Assembly: GCA_946222885.1 (NCBI GenBank)
Contig: CAMIAK010000014.1
Span: 1-56,127, forward strand
From: an uncultured Nesterenkonia sp.
Lineage (GTDB): Bacteria; Actinomycetota; Actinomycetes; Actinomycetales; Micrococcaceae
Direction of reading: 5' to 3'
DNA length: 56,127 nucleotides
The notes beneath the pieces are model-generated. The model was not told where the DNA came from, searched no databases, and worked only from the letters and a program-made list of their open reading frames with translations. The position numbers and the translations under genes are program-made. This document shows, one piece after another, positions 49,948-56,127 of this stretch (its first letter is position 1; each line of letters starts with the position of its first letter).

Positions 49948-50460
49948 ATGGTTTTTGAGGTCGGCGAGACAGTCGTATACCCGCACCACGGTGCGGCCAC
50001 CATCGAAGAGGTCAAGACTCGCACCATCCGGGGCGAGGAGAAGACCTATCTGAAGCTGAGGGTCTCCCAGGGCGATCTGACCATCGAAGTCCCGGCGGAC
50101 AACGTCGATCTCGTGGGCGTCCGCGACGTGGTCGGCAAGGAGGGCCTGGAGCACGTCTTCGATGTGTTGCGGGCCGAGTACACCGAGGAGCCCACCAACT
50201 GGTCCCGCCGGTACAAGGCGAACCTGGAGAAGCTGGCCTCGGGTGACGTGAACAAGGTCGCCGAGGTCGTCCGCGATCTCTGGCGCCGGGAGAACGACCG
50301 CGGCCTCTCCGCCGGCGAGAAGCGCATGCTGGCGAAGGCCCGTCAGATCCTGGTATCCGAGCTGGCCCTGGCCAAGAAGCTCGAGGAGGAGGCGGCCGAG
50401 AAGCTCCTGGACGAGGTCCTGGACGAGGCTCCGGCCGCAGGGTCCGACGCCGAGAAGTGA
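49948..50460 (+). CDS. carD: CarD-family RNA polymerase-binding transcription factor
   Basis: A 170-residue protein. The N-terminal RNAP-interacting Tudor-like domain is residues 1-about 55 ('FEVGETVVYPHHGAATIEEV'), which binds the beta subunit beta1 lobe. The C-terminal helical domain has Trp85 in 'EPTNWSRRYKANLEKLASGD', the same position as Trp85 of M. tuberculosis CarD, which wedges into the upstream edge of the -10 element to stabilise open complexes, especially at rRNA promoters. The gene follows AAAGGGG upstream of ATG 49948. It is 4 bp before ispDF, so both may be cotranscribed. Confidence 0.96.
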   Translation: MVFEVGETVVYPHHGAATIEEVKTRTIRGEEKTYLKLRVSQGDLTIEVPADNVDLVGVRDVVGKEGLEHVFDVLRAEYTEEPTNWSRRYKANLEKLASGDVNKVAEVVRDLWRRENDRGLSAGEKRMLAKARQILVSELALAKKLEEEAAEKLLDEVLDEAPAAGSDAEK

Positions 50461-50464
50461 ACAC

Positions 50465-51829
50465 ATGGAGCAGGTGAGGCCCCCGGCCGCACCCGCTGAC
50501 ACATCCCAGATGAGCCGCCCGGCAGCTGCACAGCGCCGGGCGCTCGTCATAGTGGGGGCTGGCAGCGGAGAGCGTCTCGGCTTCGGGCGGCCCAAAGCGT
50601 CAGTGGAGCTCGGCGGCCGGCCTATCCTGGCCCGGGCGCTCGAACCCCTCGGCCCAGAGCTCGGGGTCGGCGTCGTCGTGCTCGTCCTGCCTCCGGATCC
50701 GGAGTACTTCGGTCGGCTCTCCGCGGCGGCGGAGGGACTCGGGGAGCTCAGTGGAGCAGAGCTCATCACCGTGGCTGGTGGATCCAGCCGCCCTGCCTCG
50801 GTCCACGCCGGGGTGGACGCGGTCCGCTCCCACGGGCGGCGGCTGGGCTGGGATCCCGCCCGGACGGCCGTGCTGATCCACGACGCCGCCCGCCCGCTCA
50901 CCCCGGCCCAGGTGTTCTCCCGGGTCTTCTCCGCGGTGGAGCAGGGGGCCCAGGCCGTGGTGCCGGCACTGCCGGTGACCGATACCATCAAGCAGGTCCA
51001 GGAGTCCGCAGAGGATTCCGCCGACCCCGCCGGGGCGGGCACCCCGGAGACGGTCCGCAGGACCCTGCCCCGCGCCGAGCTGCGCGCGGTGCAGACTCCG
51101 CAGGGCTTCAGCCTGAGCTTCCTGCAGGAGGCCCTCGCCCATATCGGAGAGCTTCCCGGCGCAGAGGCGGAGCGGTTCACCGATGAGGCGATGATCGCCG
51201 AGGACATGCGGATCCCGGTGGTCCTCGTCCCGGGAGACGCGAAGGCATTGAAGATCACCACCCCTACCGATATGACGACTGCGGAGGCCCTCTTGGCGCA
51301 AGCCGCTCAGCCCATGCCGGTGCCGCGGACCGGCATCGGCCATGACATCCATGCCTTCGCCGCCCCGGAGGAGCCCCGCGAGCTGTGGCTGGCCGGTCTG
51401 CACTGGCCCGGACAGCAGGGGCTCAGCGGTCATTCGGACGGGGACGCGGTGGCCCATGCCGCCTGTGATGCGCTGTTCAGCGCAGCCGGCGTCGGGGATC
51501 TGGGCGTCCACTTCGGGGCGGACACGATCGGCACCAGCAGGCCGGAGCTGGAAGGGGCCCATGGGACGGTCCTGCTGGCTGAGGCCGCCCGGATCGTGCG
51601 GGACGCCGGTTTCGAGATCGGCAACATCGCAGTGCAGTTCGTGGGCAGCCGGCCGAAGTTCGGCCCCCGGCGTGAGGAGGCGCAGCGCGTCCTCAGCGAG
51701 GCCGTCGGGGCGCCGGTCTCGGTCAGCGCGACCACCGCGGACGGTTTGGGCTTCTCCGGGCGTTCGGAAGGGATCCTCGCCACTGCCACGGCGTTGGTCT
51801 ACCCGGCCCCCGGGCCCGGTAGGCGATAA
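50465..51829 (+). CDS. ispDF: Bifunctional IspD-IspF (MEP pathway) enzyme
   Basis: A 454-residue fusion of two isoprenoid enzymes. Residues about 24-285 are IspD (MEP cytidylyltransferase): 'VIVGAGSGERLGFGRPKASV' (G-x-G-x-R), 'ALPVTDTIKQV' and 'RAVQTPQGFSLSFL'. From about 290 to the end is IspF (MEcPP synthase): 'GIGHDIHAF' and 'HSDGDAVAHAACDALF' hold the zinc Asp/His ligands, 'QFVGSRPKFGPR' and 'TTADGLGFSGRSEGI' the rest. In M. tuberculosis IspD and IspF are separate neighbours; fused forms occur in alpha- and epsilon-proteobacteria and some actinobacteria. IspE and the rest lie outside. The cysS gene starts 9 bp later. Confidence 0.95.
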   Translation: MEQVRPPAAPADTSQMSRPAAAQRRALVIVGAGSGERLGFGRPKASVELGGRPILARALEPLGPELGVGVVVLVLPPDPEYFGRLSAAAEGLGELSGAELITVAGGSSRPASVHAGVDAVRSHGRRLGWDPARTAVLIHDAARPLTPAQVFSRVFSAVEQGAQAVVPALPVTDTIKQVQESAEDSADPAGAGTPETVRRTLPRAELRAVQTPQGFSLSFLQEALAHIGELPGAEAERFTDEAMIAEDMRIPVVLVPGDAKALKITTPTDMTTAEALLAQAAQPMPVPRTGIGHDIHAFAAPEEPRELWLAGLHWPGQQGLSGHSDGDAVAHAACDALFSAAGVGDLGVHFGADTIGTSRPELEGAHGTVLLAEAARIVRDAGFEIGNIAVQFVGSRPKFGPRREEAQRVLSEAVGAPVSVSATTADGLGFSGRSEGILATATALVYPAPGPGRR

Positions 51830-51838
51830 GCTGACCCC

Positions 51839-53281
51839 GTGGCACTGCGACTCTACGACACCAAGACGGCGAGCATCCGTGACTTCGAGCCCCTTCAGCA
51901 GGGCCGGGTCTCGCTGTACTACTGCGGGGCGACCGTCCAGGGGCGCCCGCATGTCGGCCACGTCCGGTCCGCCGTCGCCTTCGACATCCTCATCCGCTGG
52001 CTCGAGGCCTCCGGGTATGACGTGCTGAGCGTCCGCAACGTCACCGACATCGATGACAAGATCCTGGAGAAGTCGGCCGCCTCCTATGCGGACGGCTTCG
52101 AGCCCACCGGCGACTACCCGGCCGGGGAGCCGTGGTTCGCCCTGGCCTACCGCTTCGAGCAGGCCTTCCATGAGGCCTACGACGCCCTCGGCGTGCGCCG
52201 TCCGCGCTATGAGCCCCGTGCCACGGGCCATATGACGGAGATGTTCGCGATCGTGCAGCGGCTGATCGAGGCCGGCCATGCCTATCCGGCCGCCGACGGC
52301 TCCGGCGACGTCTACTTCGATGTGCGCTCATGGCCCCGGTACGGAGAGCTGACCCGCCAGTCGGTGGATGACATGCAGGAGGCCCCCGACGCCGACCCGC
52401 GCGGCAAGCGCGACCCCCGCGACTTCGCCCTCTGGAAGGGACATAAGGAGGGGGACCCGGAGACCGCCGCATGGGAGTCTCCGTGGGGCCGGGGCCGTCC
52501 GGGCTGGCACCTGGAGTGCTCGGCGATGTCCACCAAGTACCTGGGCCGGACCTTCGACATCCACGGAGGCGGCCTGGACCTGCGCTTCCCCCACCATGAG
52601 AACGAGCTGGCCCAGTCCGCCGCGGCGGGGGACGGCTTCGCGCGTTTCTGGCTGCACAACGGCATGGTCACCTATGAGGGCCAGAAGATGTCCAAATCGG
52701 TGGGCAACACCATCTCTCCGGAGGAGATGCTGGCCCAGGCACGCCCGACGGCGGTCCGCTACTTCCTCGGGCAGGCCCATTACCGCTCCCAGCTGGACTA
52801 CCAGCCCGGCTCGCTGCAGGAGGCGGAGTCCGCCCTCGAACGGGTGGAGACCTTCTTGGAGCGGGTCTTCGGCGAGGATCAGCCGGAGGGACGGAGCATC
52901 CCGCAGAGCTTCGCGGAGGCGATGGACGACGATCTGAACGTGCCCGCCGCTCTGGCGGTCCTGCATGAGACCGTCCGCGCAGGCAACACCGCCCTGGACC
53001 AGGGCGAGAAGGACGCCGCCCGGGCCCGCGGCGCAGAGGCTGTCAGCATGATGGAGATCCTGGGGCTGAGCGGGGTCCCCGAACCTCAGGCCTCCGGCGG
53101 ACCGGCAGACGTCGCCCTCTCCGCCCTCGTCGAGGCCCAGCTCGCCGAACGTGCAGAGGCTAAGTCCGCCAAGGACTTCGGCACAGCAGATGCCATCCGG
53201 GACAGGCTCACCGCCGCCGGGATACAGATCGAAGACACCCCTGCCGGGGCGAAATGGTCGCTGACCAAGGGAGGTGCCTGA
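51839..53281 (+). CDS. cysS: Cysteinyl-tRNA synthetase
   Basis: A 480-residue class I synthetase that charges tRNA-Cys. The HIGH-like motif is HVGH in 'GATVQGRPHVGHVRSAVAFD' (about 31-50). The zinc ligands are Cys29 in 'YYCGA', Cys about 227 in 'GWHLECSAMS' and the His-His-Glu in 'FPHHENELAQSA'. KMSKS is present in 'YEGQKMSKSVGNTISPEEML'. The C-terminal anticodon-binding helical domain is present. The start is GTG 51839 (MALRLYDTK). It is followed directly by rlmB (2-bp gap). Confidence 0.97.
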   Translation: MALRLYDTKTASIRDFEPLQQGRVSLYYCGATVQGRPHVGHVRSAVAFDILIRWLEASGYDVLSVRNVTDIDDKILEKSAASYADGFEPTGDYPAGEPWFALAYRFEQAFHEAYDALGVRRPRYEPRATGHMTEMFAIVQRLIEAGHAYPAADGSGDVYFDVRSWPRYGELTRQSVDDMQEAPDADPRGKRDPRDFALWKGHKEGDPETAAWESPWGRGRPGWHLECSAMSTKYLGRTFDIHGGGLDLRFPHHENELAQSAAAGDGFARFWLHNGMVTYEGQKMSKSVGNTISPEEMLAQARPTAVRYFLGQAHYRSQLDYQPGSLQEAESALERVETFLERVFGEDQPEGRSIPQSFAEAMDDDLNVPAALAVLHETVRAGNTALDQGEKDAARARGAEAVSMMEILGLSGVPEPQASGGPADVALSALVEAQLAERAEAKSAKDFGTADAIRDRLTAAGIQIEDTPAGAKWSLTKGGA

Positions 53282-53283
53282 TC

Positions 53284-54309
53284 ATGGCGAAGGATTCACG
53301 GCCGAAGGCCGCCGCAGTGCGCAAGGCCAGCAGCAAGAAGGGCGCGGTCACGGGCTCCGGAGGCCAGGGTCGGCGCAAGCTGCAGGGCAAGGGACCGACG
53401 CCGAAGGCGGAGGACCGGGTCTACCACAAGGCGCACCGGCAGAAGCAGCTCGCCGAGCGGGCCGCCGCCAAGCAGGAGGCCGGCCGGCCGCGCACCCGCG
53501 GCTCCGGGTTCGGCGCCGATGACGCCGTCGCGGGCCGGAATGCCGTGGTGGAGGCGCTGCGCGAGGGCGTCCCCGCCAAGGAGCTGCACGTGGCCGCGGA
53601 CATCGACTCCGACGGCCGGGTCCGCGAGTCCCTGCGCTATGCCGCTGAGCGCGGCATCCGTGTGAAGGAGGTCTCCCGCCGCCAGCTGGACACCACCACC
53701 GGCGACGCCGTCCACCAGGGTGTGGCTCTGGTGCTCGAGCCCTACGACTACCCGGACGCGGGCGAGTTCCTGGAGGAGGAGCTGGAGCGTGCCCGCAAGG
53801 GGTACATCCCGCACCAGCCGCTGCTGGTGGCCTGCGACTCCATCACCGACCCGCGCAACCTGGGCGCGATCCTGCGTGCATCGGCGGCCTTCGGCGCAAA
53901 CGGGCTGCTGATCCCCGAGCGCCGCAGCGCGGGCGTCACCGCCACCGCCTGGAAGACCTCCGCGGGTGCGGCGGCCCGGCTGCCGGTGGCCCGCGCCAAG
54001 AACCTGACCCAGGCGATCAAGGACGCGAAGGCCCAGGGCTACTTCGTACTCGGCCTGGACGGGGAGGGCGACGTCGACCTGCCCGGCCTGCAGCTGGCCG
54101 AGGAGCCGCTGATCGTCGTCGTCGGATCCGAGGGCAAGGGTCTCTCCCGCCTGGTCCGTGAGAACTGCGACCAGATCGTCTCCATCCCGATCAGCTCCGC
54201 CACCGAGTCGCTCAACGCCTCGATGGCGGTCGGCATCAGCCTCTATGAGATCGCCACGCTGCGCAGCGGGTCCGGCCGGACGGTCCGATCCGCGGAGGGG
54301 GCGGACTGA
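53284..54309 (+). CDS. rlmB: 23S rRNA (guanosine-2'-O)-methyltransferase RlmB, SpoU family
   Basis: A 341-residue RNA methyltransferase that would modify 23S rRNA G2251. The first about 85 residues are a disordered, Lys/Arg/Gln-rich extension. Then comes the substrate-binding SpoU_sub domain ('VAGRNAVVEALREGVPAKEL') and the knotted SPOUT domain: motif 1 'DSITDPRNLGAILRASAAFG' (about 192-211), motif 2 'IVVVGSEGKGLSRLVRENC' (about 278-296) and motif 3 'IPISSATESLNASMAVGISLYE'. It follows cysS by 2 bp and its stop overlaps the next start. The order carD-ispD/F-cysS-rlmB is conserved across actinobacteria. Confidence 0.94.
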   Translation: MAKDSRPKAAAVRKASSKKGAVTGSGGQGRRKLQGKGPTPKAEDRVYHKAHRQKQLAERAAAKQEAGRPRTRGSGFGADDAVAGRNAVVEALREGVPAKELHVAADIDSDGRVRESLRYAAERGIRVKEVSRRQLDTTTGDAVHQGVALVLEPYDYPDAGEFLEEELERARKGYIPHQPLLVACDSITDPRNLGAILRASAAFGANGLLIPERRSAGVTATAWKTSAGAAARLPVARAKNLTQAIKDAKAQGYFVLGLDGEGDVDLPGLQLAEEPLIVVVGSEGKGLSRLVRENCDQIVSIPISSATESLNASMAVGISLYEIATLRSGSGRTVRSAEGAD

Positions 54310-55760
54310 TGAGGCGGATTCGCGGTGAGGAGCAGCCCGGCTTCCTGGAGATCCTCCAGACCTGGCTGCCGCATCAGCCGTGGTTCCCGCACGGCACCGG
54401 CCGGCGCACTCTGACCCGGGTGGGCGGCCTGCGTCTGCCCACTCCGGAGGGCGACGCCGATCAGCGGCTCTTCCTGGAGCTGCACCTCTTCGACGTGGAA
54501 CATGCCGAGGGCACCGAACGGATCGCCGTCCCGGTCGCCCTGCGCAGCCGGCCCTCCGCCCTGGCCGGGAAGAATGCCTTCATCGGCAAGCTGGCCACTG
54601 AGGAGTTCGGCGAGGTCTGGGTCTACGACGGCGCCCGGGACCGTGCCTTCCTGGCGGCCTGGATCGAGATGGCGCGCCGGCAGCAGGGCAGCCGCAACGG
54701 GCGCTCCCGGGGGGAGGCCTTCGGCGGTTTCGGCTCCTGGGCCCCCTTCACCGTGAAGCTGCGCCGTGCAGCCAGCGAGTCCAAGCTCCGTCCGGTGACC
54801 CGGACCCTGGTGACCCCCGAGCTGGCGGCCGAGGACGCCGGGGTGGAGGAGAAGGTCGTCGTCGAGTTCATCCGGCGCCCTGCTGTGGGCCGGCCGGAGT
54901 CTCTGGAGACGGTGCTCACCCTCACCCAGGCGAAGTCCAAGACCATCGCCAAGGTCCTCGGGATCGTCTCCGGGGCCTGGGAGAAGCGCGGCCAGGATGA
55001 GGACGCGGACCCGGTGCTCTGGGAGACCGGTGATCTGGCCATCATCCGTGACGCGCTGGCGCAGTCCCCGGACGGCTGGCACCTGGCGAAGAAGGCGCTG
55101 GCCGAGGCGGAGCCGTTCACCGACCGAGCCCGGGAGATGGGGCGTTCGCTGGGGAACTTCCACGCGGATCTGGCGGCGGCCTTCGGCGCCCATCCCCAGA
55201 CGGCCGACCAGCTGAAGAGCATGGCCGGCAATGCCCAGCAGGCGCTGACCCGCCAGTGGAACGAGGTGCGCGAGGACTTCGACGAGGATGAGAGCGCGGA
55301 CCTCAGCGAGGTCATCGACACGATGAAGATGCAGCTGCGCGACGCCGACGAGCCGCTCATGCTCCAGCAGATCCACGGAGACCTGAGCCTGCAGCATGCC
55401 CACCGCCCGGGTGCCGGCGGCTGGGTCTTCAACGAGGACGGCGGAATGGTCGGCCATGCTCTGCCTCTGCGCGATGTGGTCACCATGCTGATGTCCTTCG
55501 CCACCCTGGTCATGGAGGCCGCCAGTGAGACCCCGGGGGAGGACGGCGCCCCGGAGAAGAAACCGGTGAACTATGGCCTCTGGTACGAGGAGGTCAGCCG
55601 CGCCTTCCTGGAGGGCTACCGGGAGAGCGACGTCGACAGCTCGAGCATCGACTCGGTCTTCTTCCGCGCTGCGATGCTGGCGGAGGCCCTTGACCTCTTC
55701 GGGCGTTGGCAGGGACAGTGGGTGTTCAGGCCTTCGATGCTCATGCAGGTGGAGGCCTGA
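54309..55760 (+). CDS. Maltokinase-like protein with a degenerate catalytic motif
   Basis: A 483-residue protein. The N-terminal part (about 5-115: 'FLEILQTWLPHQPWFPHGTG', 'NAFIGKLATEEFGEVWVYDG') resembles the maltokinase N-terminal cap domain of Mak/Pep2. The C-terminal part has a kinase-like core with 'QQIHGDLSLQHAHRPGAGG' (His356-Gly-Asp358, the catalytic-loop position). Where active maltokinases have an IDFEGEP-type metal motif, this has 'WVFNEDGGMVGHALPLRDV' (Asn375-Glu-Asp377), so the DFE aspartate is replaced or displaced. It may be inactive as a kinase. The start ATG 54309 overlaps the rlmB stop by one base. It ends just before the rrn-type promoters. Confidence 0.7.
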   Translation: MRRIRGEEQPGFLEILQTWLPHQPWFPHGTGRRTLTRVGGLRLPTPEGDADQRLFLELHLFDVEHAEGTERIAVPVALRSRPSALAGKNAFIGKLATEEFGEVWVYDGARDRAFLAAWIEMARRQQGSRNGRSRGEAFGGFGSWAPFTVKLRRAASESKLRPVTRTLVTPELAAEDAGVEEKVVVEFIRRPAVGRPESLETVLTLTQAKSKTIAKVLGIVSGAWEKRGQDEDADPVLWETGDLAIIRDALAQSPDGWHLAKKALAEAEPFTDRAREMGRSLGNFHADLAAAFGAHPQTADQLKSMAGNAQQALTRQWNEVREDFDEDESADLSEVIDTMKMQLRDADEPLMLQQIHGDLSLQHAHRPGAGGWVFNEDGGMVGHALPLRDVVTMLMSFATLVMEAASETPGEDGAPEKKPVNYGLWYEEVSRAFLEGYRESDVDSSSIDSVFFRAAMLAEALDLFGRWQGQWVFRPSMLMQVEA

Positions 55761-55777
55761 CCTGCGGAAACCACCTC

Positions 55778-55799
55778 GATCCCCGTGATTCCGGGGATC
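55778..55799 (+). terminator. Hairpin after the maltokinase-like gene
   Basis: GATCCCC (55778-55784) and GGGGATC (55793-55799) are perfect 7-bp arms with an 8-nt loop, 18 bp after the stop. It ends the carD-to-maltokinase-like block before the promoter region. Confidence 0.65.
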
Positions 55800-55821
55800 T
55801 TCGGAGTGAGTTCACGCCGAG

Positions 55822-55851
55822 TTTACATTCGGCGAGAAGTGGTGCTAAAGT
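55822..55851 (+). promoter_or_regulatory. Sigma70-type promoter P1 of a downstream (probably rrn) operon
   Basis: TTTACA (55822-55827), 18-bp spacer, TAAAGT (55846-55851). First of three tandem, same-facing promoters in an AT-rich stretch of otherwise GC-rich DNA. Just downstream, GAGATCA (55914-55920) and TGATCTC (55923-55929) form a short RNA hairpin. No gene is seen in 55761-56127. Confidence 0.6.
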
Positions 55852-55964
55852 TTTTATCCGCACCGGGGACGACGCCGAGAGGCTGGGTCGCCGGAGCGGA
55901 AGCTGAAAGTCTTGAGATCATCTGATCTCGTTCTCATCTTCAGAAGACATCGGAAACGGCCGGT

Positions 55965-55993
55965 TTGACGGCCTGATCAGGATGGACTAGAGT
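55965..55993 (+). promoter_or_regulatory. Sigma70-type promoter P2 of a downstream (probably rrn) operon
   Basis: TTGACG (55965-55970), 17-bp spacer, TAGAGT (55988-55993). Second of three tandem promoters, about 143 bp after P1. Confidence 0.65.
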
Positions 55994-56039
55994 TGAGAAT
56001 CGCGCCGAAAACGAAAGCGAAGCGAAAGAATTCGCCAAG

Positions 56040-56068
56040 TTGACAGCGTGAAAGACAAAGAGTAAGAT
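56040..56068 (+). promoter_or_regulatory. Sigma70-type promoter P3 of a downstream (probably rrn) operon
   Basis: TTGACA (56040-56045), 17-bp spacer, TAAGAT (56063-56068): the -35 is a perfect consensus. The following sequence TTGAAAAGTTGC resembles, from memory, the leader that precedes 16S rRNA genes in Arthrobacter and relatives. The transcribed gene lies outside the window, so an rrn operon is an inference. Confidence 0.75.
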
Positions 56069-56127
56069 TGAAAAGTTGCTTCGGAGCGATTCGGGAACGG
56101 GATAGTTTCTGATGGTGCCGAGTGTGT

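Overview
The window is high-GC DNA with dense, often overlapping genes, short intergenic gaps and many GTG starts. Gene content and order point to an actinobacterium of the Micrococcaceae, perhaps near Nesterenkonia or Arthrobacter. Supporting evidence: the lpqE/carD/ispDF/cysS/rlmB block has the same order as in Mycobacterium tuberculosis, an actinobacterial tad/ssd locus is present, and so are the 32-residue bS22-like protein, a Crp/GlxR regulator and KtrAB. The genus is an inference. I see no CRISPR array, insertion sequence or tRNA. The right edge carries three tandem sigma70-type promoters that look like the start of an rRNA operon leader.

Layout. 1-1.04 kb: a small ribbon-helix-helix protein and a Phd/VapC toxin-antitoxin pair with a perfect palindromic operator. 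1.04-5.8 kb: SCP-like protein and asparaginase (-), a fused PurD-PurC enzyme (+), and a voltage-gated cation channel (-). 5.85-12.9 kb (-): heterodimeric ABC exporter, metallophosphoesterase, class A PBP. 12.97-17.2 kb: DUF4177, RidA, ATP-grasp ligase (+), Crp (-), MarP-like protease (+). 17.2-19.9 kb (-): aroQ and acs, with a Crp-like site before acs. 20.1-25.5 kb (+): nth, NUDIX hydrolase, then ssd-tadA-tadB-tadC. 25.6-29.75 kb: acyltransferase (+), DUF4031-HD, EamA (-), then the pilin half of the tad locus (-), inverted relative to the ATPase half. 30-32.7 kb (-): metI-metN-metQ. 33-36.1 kb (-): MrfA-like helicase and a GNAT protein. 36.3-48.9 kb (+): trhO, methyltransferase, topA, ppx, isomerase, proC, ktrB-ktrA, acuC, bS22-like gene, glutaredoxin-like gene. 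49-49.7 kb (-): lpqE-like lipoprotein. 49.9-55.8 kb (+): carD, ispDF, cysS, rlmB and a maltokinase-like protein.

The most striking feature is non-coding: a family of four long inverted repeats (copies at about 4.82, 14.92, 17.17 and 48.89 kb) sharing the arm ATTCGAGCGGGGTT, then GGCCCTT or a compensated variant. All four lie between converging genes, and every convergent junction in the window with more than about 80 bp of space has one. The two convergent junctions without a copy are a 6-bp gap and a 14-bp overlap. Paired changes in the stem indicate selection for structure. A separate palindrome is inserted in frame inside purD.

Functional links. Crp, the Crp-like site before acs, Acs and the AcuC-type deacetylase could form a two-level control of acetate activation (inference). 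proC with KtrAB suggests osmotic adaptation. CarD sits just before rrn-type promoters, which are its known targets in mycobacteria.
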